DNA of 29,890 bases from positions 1 to 29,890 of IMG/VR virus record IMGVR_UViG_3300015360_000141; one strand, given 5' to 3'. The stretch is from a virus. The notes under the pieces are model-generated. The model was not told the DNA's origin. It ran no database searches and saw only the letters and a program-made list of their open reading frames with translations. Positions 24,801 through 29,890 of this stretch are shown here, in pieces (position 1 is the stretch's first letter; every line of letters starts with the position of its first letter). The translations under genes were made by a program, and so were the position numbers.

Positions 24801-27800
24801 ACAGGGGCACGATGGAAGCCTTGGTGTGGCTTACACATCAGTTGAGGATGCGGAACAAGACAATTATGATTATCGCGACCTTGTGTTGCTAGAGTTCGAA
24901 AAAAGAATTTTTAATAATATCAAAGTTCAATATAACACCGATCTGTTAAACATCGACAACGTTCTTCCATCAGTATTCAGACCAACCGGTCCTGAATACG
25001 ATCGAGTCTTTGCTATGGTGCAGGGCGACTTTGTCAAGTGGACTTCTACCTACGGACTTGATTATATCAAAAATTCTACGTTCTCTATTAGCAACCACAA
25101 GACCTACAATTATCGATCGTCACAAGACGTGCTGTTTAATTCGGTCGTTCCGGGTAACTGGAGAGGAATTTACAAATATTATTTCGATACAGATCGACCA
25201 AACACACATCCTTGGGAAATGTTGGGGTTCAGCATCAAACCAAAATGGTGGAATGCTGAATATGGTCCTGCACCGTATACTGCGGGCAACTTAAATCTAT
25301 GGCAAGATCTTGAAGAGGGTCGAATCAGACAAGGCACACGACAGGGTGTTGATCTAGTATATGCACGTCCTGGGTTAAGTCAGATTATACCAGTTGATGA
25401 CAGCGGCAACGTTGTTGATGTTCGCGGATGGGCCAGCATGGGTCTCAACGGATTCATTGATTCTCCGGAACAAGATTGGAGATTTGGTGATCACGGACCA
25501 GTTGAAACAGCATGGAGAAGAAGCAGTCTGTGGCCGTTTGCAGTGCAAATTGCTATGGTATTGTCAAATCCTGCTTCTTATGCGGGAAAACTCTTTGATA
25601 CTTCTAGAATGATCAAAGATGTGACTGGAGAATATCGATATTCAGATAGCAACCATCTGTTGAATCCGTCGGTCATGTACCTTAACGGGGATCGAGATGA
25701 CAATGGAAATATTGTGTTGTCGTCTGGTTACAGCGTGTGGGTTATTGAAAAAGGAAAACTACGTTCCTTAAATTATCTTTCGGACCTCAAGTTGGACTTG
25801 TCCAACATTGACTTTAACTTATTTTATAAAACTGGCGGATTCCTAAATAAAAACAAATTAGAGATACTCATTGACAGCGTGAGTCTGGAAACTACAAGCC
25901 TGGGATTTCTATTGCCCAACGAAGACTACGTGTTACATTTCAATAAAAGTAATCCTATAGACAACGTTTCGATGTCGGGGATCATTGTTGAAAAAGCCAA
26001 TGGTAAGTTTAGAGTTCGAGGATACGACCGCAATTACCCGTATTTCAACATAAACGCACCGATGCACAGACAGAACGACACGTCAGTTACTGTTGGGGGT
26101 AGAAGTCCACCGTTCTTAATCTGGACCGAGAATACACTGTATCAAGCCGGACAGATTGTCCGCAATAACAACATCTTCTATACGGTGCCAAATACTCTAA
26201 ATTCTGGATCAGAATTTAACACTGCTGAGTATATCAGATTGTCGGCACTGCCAATAATTGGCGGCGCATCTGTGTTAGCCACTATCGACTATGATGATCA
26301 AGTAACGGCTGTTCCTTACGGAACACAATATCAGACATTACAAGAAGTATACGATTTAATCGTAGGATATGGAAAATATCTAACAGACAAGGGGTTTGTA
26401 TTTGATGACTATCAAAGCGACCTCGAACAAACATTAGATTGGAAATTCTCCGGTAGAGAATTCTTGTTCTGGACCACACAGAATTGGGCCGACGGGGCGA
26501 TCATAACTTTGAGTCCATTCTCACAGTCTATAAAATATCAAATGGTGAACGCAACAGTTGATAATATTTTCAATAGTTTCTACGAATATGGGTTGCAGTC
26601 AGCTACTGGGAAACCGTTTCCAGTAAAGAACTTCACAGTAAATCGTAGCGATGGAATTTGTTCTATTGACACAGTTAACACGACTGAAGGAATTTACTTC
26701 GTAAAATTGAACCTGATTCAAAAAGAACATGCGATCATTATGAACAATGTTAGCTTGTTTGGGGACATCATTTATGACCCCGAAACGGGATATAAGCAAC
26801 GGAGAGTTCAATTGTCTGGCTTTATTACAGACGACTGGAATGGTGATTACCTTACGCCTGGATTTATGTACGACGAAGCGATCATCACTAACTGGAGAAC
26901 ATACCAGGATTATAAGATAGCCGATGTTGTTAAGTATTCTGGCAAATATTATGCAGCTAACGAAAATATTCCGGGAGCTGACGCCTTTGATTTTGTTAAA
27001 TGGAACCTTCTGGGAGAAGCACCGGTTGCTGAATTGCTGCCAAACTTTGATTATAAGATATCACAATTTGAGGATTTCTACAGTCAAGATATTGATAATT
27101 TTGATATTGCTCAACAGCAATTGGCTCAACACCTAATTGGATACACTCCTCGTCCATACCTAACCAGCATCATTGCAGACCCTATTGCACAATATAAATT
27201 CTATCAAGGATTTATCAAAGAAAAAGGCACCGCAAACTCTATCCAAAAACTGTCTAAGGCTAGTATTAACAACCTTAACGGGCAAATAATCTTTGACGAA
27301 GAGTGGGCAATCCGAGTTGGGGCATATGGTAATTTTACGTCTTATAATGAAGTAGAATTTCCATTAAAAGAATCTGACTTTGAAGAAAACACTCAAATTG
27401 TAAAATTTGTTGATGTATTGCCAACGACAGTTGATAATTTTGTATCATATGTTCTTCCAAGTGAAGTGGTTATTAAATCGGATGACTATGATGCTTCACA
27501 GGTTTTCTCCGTTGATAATTCTCCACTATATAATTCAGGAACTATTGTGTTGCCTGTTGCAGGTTACGTGCGATTTGATGATGTTACTGCAACCGCCTAT
27601 AATAAACAGAGTCTTTTTGAAATCTCAGATGTGTCGGCATTAAATGATGGGGATCTAATTTGGCTAGGATTTAGAGAAGATGGCCAATGGGATGTCTATC
27701 GCTATACCAAACAGGCTGTAAAAATTCTTTCTTCAGAAGTCACTATAGCTGCGAATGAATTAACGTTTGAATCTGATCTATTTCACGGCTTAACAGCAGA

Positions 27801-29890
27801 CGATGTGATTGGTATTGATGGACTCACTAACGGCACAGACGGTGTTTACCGAGTAGTTTCTGTGCCAACCCTAACTACATTTACGGTTCCGACAACGCTG
27901 TCGGAAGTTCAAGAGTTGGATACTTATGCCCTACTGTATAAGTTTACCAGTGTAAGAGTTGGAGAGTTTGATGATATTTCAGATCTTCAGAATTCTATCA
28001 AGTTTAAGTCAAACGATAAAGTTTGGGCAGATTTTGGAGACAACACATCAGATTTAGCTAACTGGAAAGTGTATCAAAACATCTATAATTTCAACACTTC
28101 GGTCGAAGTGTTGAGTGGAATTTCCTTAGCTGATCAGAAATACGGCTATAGCATTGCTACTTATGATGGTGCAAACGGGTTGATTATTTCGGCTCCAAAT
28201 TATGTATCGGGCAGCTCATATGGTAGAGTATTTGCTTTTGCATTATCTGGAAGAGCAGCGTCCCCAATATCAAATTATGGGTTAAGCGCTACTGTTTCGG
28301 CAGGCACGTCAACTGAGTTTGGTTATGCATTGGCATACGATCGAGAATACGATTTGGTTGTTGCTGGTGCGCCGGCAGTAAACGCAATTCAGGTCAATCA
28401 GCTTGATCGACAAACATCACAAGCAACCTTTGTTGCATCAAACATTGGTACTACCGCAACTAATGCCAGATACGGCAGCCAGATAAACTTGCCTAAAAAG
28501 ACCGCCGCGGAAAATCTAAAACTTATGGCCGTTGCAGCCCCGGGAGAGGGCCGAGTATATAACTACGATCTTCGAGTTGAAGGGCCCACGACGGACATAA
28601 CAGTAACGATCGATCTGTTGTCGATAACAATTATCGAATCATCAACAAAAGATTACGCACTAGCATCAAACGAAGATGGCACAATTAATGCTATTGGTAT
28701 TAGCACGGTTCCACAGACTACTGGAACTGGTTTGATATATGTGTTGAATTACTTCCTTCCAGAGCGAAACCCAACTTTATCATACATATTGCGTACTCCC
28801 CAAGTTGACGGGTTTGCTCATTCTATTGCAATGCCTGACGATGCATCGATTATAGTTGTGTCTTCAGATCAAGTAGTTTCAGAAGACGGCCAAGCGGGCG
28901 CTGTATACATCTACGAGTTTGACAATGCTCCGATTAGCTTTGTATCTACTAAGCCGCCGATACAGGTAATTACAAATCCGCTGCGAAACGGAATGACGTT
29001 TGGCACAAAGGTAACACTAGATTCAACTGGAAATACCTTGCTAGTCTCTGCCACAGGAACTCGTAATATTCCTACAACGTTCTCGGACGGCACACAATTT
29101 GATTCACAGTCTACCAGTTTCGTTGAGGTTATTGAAGATTCTGGAACGGTGTGCAAGTTTGAAAGACGCAATCAAAAGTTTGTATTTGCCTGCGAATTGT
29201 TCGATTCAGCAGTTTTGAATACTGTTAATGATCAACTTGATCGTCGCAGCACCGGATATGGAATTAGTTCAGCGATCGTCGACGGCGACGTTTATATTGG
29301 CGCACCTCTAACAAGTGCGGAAACTATCGCTGGTTCGGGGGCCGCACATTACTTTAAGAAAACAGACGTTGATAAAGATTGCTGGTCTGTTCTACGTGAG
29401 CAGGACGACATGGTAGACCTGACCAAAGTTAAGAGAGTGGTTACTGTTGATTCGCGGCAGAAGAAAATTCTCGATTACGTTGATATCTTTGATCCGGCTA
29501 AGGGAAGAATTCCCGGAGTTGCTGAACAAGAGATTAGATTCAAGACCATTAATGATCCGGCTATCTACAGTTTAGGAACTCAATCTGTCGTGGTTAACAA
29601 CGATGCTAACTGGATTGAAGATCATGTTGGTGATCTTTGGTGGGATCTGTCGACAGCCAAATACGTTTGGTATGAACAGGGCAACGACCAATATCGAAAG
29701 AACTCATGGGGAAAACTATTCCCAGGGGCTAGTATTGATGTTTATGAATGGGTTAGATCTGAGTATCTGCCAAGCCAATGGAGTGCATTGGCTGATACCA
29801 CGGACGGTCTTGCACAAGGGATCAGCGGTCAACCACGATATCCTAACAATAACGTCATCAGTGTTAAGCAGCATTTCAATGCGTCGACTG
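21808..29890 (+). CDS. Giant baseplate wedge protein, gp7-like (3' end beyond the window)
   Basis: The frame is open from ATG 21808 (AAGGA ten bases upstream, 12 bases after gp6) to the window end, at least 2694 codons. T4 gp7 has 1032. I read the first 16 lines and several later ones codon by codon and saw no stop. The start, VELLPSYFQTDKNKKFLS, then RIDGFVGSKITPTYN and YDPHIGWDKFTNFREYYWLPTG, is a pattern found in very large wedge proteins of T4-like aquatic phages. Position after gp25-gp6 suggests the gp7 role of linking the inner wedge to the periphery, which is inference. Residues about 950-1250 are another recognisable stretch (GPEYDRVFAMVQGDFVKW, GNWRGIYKYYF, WEMLGF). Residues about 2112-2518 hold seven FG-GAP-like repeats. 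Confidence 0.8.
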   Translation, partial: MNNNNRRKKAVELLPSYFQTDKNKKFLSATIDTLYQTPILKRIDGFVGSKITPTYNSQRDVYISDASITPTQLRNKYAYQPALIITNDEDRVKSAFGFDDLVGQLLNYGAETGNFNKVFPQEFSAYDPHIGWDKFTNFREYYWLPTGPQSVTVSGIQQATVSTYSVTDSPDDGFFVFTPDGVTNNPLLTFYKGVTYVLNVNSAYGFYIKNVNQNGIDDALTESDGVLNNGTQNGQIIFTVPDNAPGSLYYGTDNSLVAIGTILIRNIEENSFLNIEDDILGKSQYRTGATTNSPDGIEFINGLKVRFIGNVQPSSYLNKEFIIEGVGESIQLIDFSTLHTPEGFASLYDDDFDVTAFDDFPFDGFETLPLVPEYVTINRAGADLNSWTRYNRWFHKDVIDVSSRENANDTVYSLDLRAQRPIVEFVANLQLYNFGSKSIPAVDLFDTEITDAFSLVEGSTGYVIDGVQLKAGHRVIFNVDSDPMIRGKVFEVSLSQINGVTKINLVETISPLFGSTVVTTQGNANQSTEWWFNGVEWVAAQARVALNQAPLFDLYDKDGRSYSDRNFYDSIFSGNKIFGYAQGSGPNDPVLGFPLKYRSVGLTGTYLFENFFTTNTLSILSPNKVIEVPTATTFLKVNCLPETRYVNVWTRAEPYQLAVQQFQSITSNDPVRINVFDNPGFLSDLEVKVFADSKRLVSGVDYVLTTAASVASVEFVNESIKYPVNLLINCYSSAIPNDTGTYEIPLSMVNNPLNGPISEFTLSELSDHVQTMVNRSPDFIGSFPGISNLKSIPNITKYGSRLIVNHNPLAFSQMFITNIEHSILNASRQVADDYYQFKLGLLREMINIDTNFTVEKMLDQVLSELVKNKNSSFPYAESDMIAYGSNTVDRTYTVTDSRNILYPITDNFDLTQLSFRAVLVYRNDDLLLGGRDYVFDTNLPNVEILAPLSKNDVVVIKDYRSTVGSYVPPTPTKLGLFPKYEPVIYKDASYANDPIMVIQGHDGSLGVAYTSVEDAEQDNYDYRDLVLLEFEKRIFNNIKVQYNTDLLNIDNVLPSVFRPTGPEYDRVFAMVQGDFVKWTSTYGLDYIKNSTFSISNHKTYNYRSSQDVLFNSVVPGNWRGIYKYYFDTDRPNTHPWEMLGFSIKPKWWNAEYGPAPYTAGNLNLWQDLEEGRIRQGTRQGVDLVYARPGLSQIIPVDDSGNVVDVRGWASMGLNGFIDSPEQDWRFGDHGPVETAWRRSSLWPFAVQIAMVLSNPASYAGKLFDTSRMIKDVTGEYRYSDSNHLLNPSVMYLNGDRDDNGNIVLSSGYSVWVIEKGKLRSLNYLSDLKLDLSNIDFNLFYKTGGFLNKNKLEILIDSVSLETTSLGFLLPNEDYVLHFNKSNPIDNVSMSGIIVEKANGKFRVRGYDRNYPYFNINAPMHRQNDTSVTVGGRSPPFLIWTENTLYQAGQIVRNNNIFYTVPNTLNSGSEFNTAEYIRLSALPIIGGASVLATIDYDDQVTAVPYGTQYQTLQEVYDLIVGYGKYLTDKGFVFDDYQSDLEQTLDWKFSGREFLFWTTQNWADGAIITLSPFSQSIKYQMVNATVDNIFNSFYEYGLQSATGKPFPVKNFTVNRSDGICSIDTVNTTEGIYFVKLNLIQKEHAIIMNNVSLFGDIIYDPETGYKQRRVQLSGFITDDWNGDYLTPGFMYDEAIITNWRTYQDYKIADVVKYSGKYYAANENIPGADAFDFVKWNLLGEAPVAELLPNFDYKISQFEDFYSQDIDNFDIAQQQLAQHLIGYTPRPYLTSIIADPIAQYKFYQGFIKEKGTANSIQKLSKASINNLNGQIIFDEEWAIRVGAYGNFTSYNEVEFPLKESDFEENTQIVKFVDVLPTTVDNFVSYVLPSEVVIKSDDYDASQVFSVDNSPLYNSGTIVLPVAGYVRFDDVTATAYNKQSLFEISDVSALNDGDLIWLGFREDGQWDVYRYTKQAVKILSSEVTIAANELTFESDLFHGLTADDVIGIDGLTNGTDGVYRVVSVPTLTTFTVPTTLSEVQELDTYALLYKFTSVRVGEFDDISDLQNSIKFKSNDKVWADFGDNTSDLANWKVYQNIYNFNTSVEVLSGISLADQKYGYSIATYDGANGLIISAPNYVSGSSYGRVFAFALSGRAASPISNYGLSATVSAGTSTEFGYALAYDREYDLVVAGAPAVNAIQVNQLDRQTSQATFVASNIGTTATNARYGSQINLPKKTAAENLKLMAVAAPGEGRVYNYDLRVEGPTTDITVTIDLLSITIIESSTKDYALASNEDGTINAIGISTVPQTTGTGLIYVLNYFLPERNPTLSYILRTPQVDGFAHSIAMPDDASIIVVSSDQVVSEDGQAGAVYIYEFDNAPISFVSTKPPIQVITNPLRNGMTFGTKVTLDSTGNTLLVSATGTRNIPTTFSDGTQFDSQSTSFVEVIEDSGTVCKFERRNQKFVFACELFDSAVLNTVNDQLDRRSTGYGISSAIVDGDVYIGAPLTSAETIAGSGAAHYFKKTDVDKDCWSVLREQDDMVDLTKVKRVVTVDSRQKKILDYVDIFDPAKGRIPGVAEQEIRFKTINDPAIYSLGTQSVVVNNDANWIEDHVGDLWWDLSTAKYVWYEQGNDQYRKNSWGKLFPGASIDVYEWVRSEYLPSQWSALADTTDGLAQGISGQPRYPNNNVISVKQHFNAST
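28141..29360 (+). repeat. Seven FG-GAP-like repeats, candidate beta-propeller domain in the gp7-like protein
   Basis: Seven aromatic-Gly/Ala openings recur at 28141 (YGYSIA), 28318 (FGYALA), 28471 (YGSQIN), 28654 (DYALAS), 28813 (FAHSIA), 28999 (FGTKVT) and 29257 (YGISSA), residues 2112, 2171, 2222, 2283, 2336, 2398 and 2484. Most are followed some 10-20 residues later by a hydrophobic strand ending in an AP-, SA- or GAP-like turn (LIISAPN, LVVAGAP, MAVAAPGEG, LLVSATG, VYIGAP). Then comes a strand such as GRVFAF, GRVYNY, LIYVLN or AVYIYEF. Spacing is 51-62 residues for the first six steps and 86 for the sixth to seventh. FG-GAP blades of integrin-like propellers are about 60 residues and come in sevens. 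Confidence 0.6.

Overview
The window looks like part of the genome of a large, AT-rich, T4-like contractile-tailed bacteriophage (myovirus) of the marine or freshwater type. The evidence is the set of recognisable T4-type proteins: gp26, gp46, gp47, the late sigma factor gp55, and baseplate proteins of the gp48/54, gp53, gp5, gp25, gp6 and gp7 types. Several are much longer than their T4 counterparts, as in the T4-like phages of cyanobacteria and other aquatic bacteria. No host gene, tRNA, rRNA, CRISPR array or insertion sequence was seen. All assignments come from reading motifs by eye, without a database search.

Left part, 1-4292. A tape-measure-like virion protein runs leftwards off the window edge and carries a recent in-frame 61-codon duplication. 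Divergent from it are gp26 and a 72-codon gp51-like frame that has only a TTG start. The two frames are joined by a T_TTT_TTC heptamer, which suggests a -1 frameshift product like the tail-assembly chaperones of other phages. A 317-aa protein of unknown function follows on the opposite strand.

Middle, 4293-11155. A 546-base gene-free stretch (4293-4838) is richer in G+C than its surroundings and packed with perfect inverted repeats. It is best explained as a structured noncoding RNA that I do not recognise. To its right lies a leftward recombination cluster, gp55 > homing-endonuclease-like gene > gp47 > gp46 > 102-aa protein > GIY-YIG protein. The last four genes overlap at their stop and start codons. 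gp46 and gp47 process DNA ends for recombination-dependent replication, and gp55 directs late transcription. The endonuclease gene lies between gp55 and gp47 and looks like a selfish insertion.

Right part, 11156-29890. A rightward, tightly packed baseplate operon runs gp48/54-like, gp53-like, a 1041-aa hub-like protein, gp5-like spike with a C-terminal GH19-like lysozyme, gp25, gp6 and a giant gp7-like protein still open at the window end. The giant protein contains a run of seven FG-GAP-like repeats, about the size of a complete seven-bladed propeller. T4 late-promoter-like octamers (TATAAATA with one mismatch) precede several structural genes. Sigma70-like promoters precede gp55 and gp47. 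This fits early expression of recombination and sigma functions and late expression of the virion genes.
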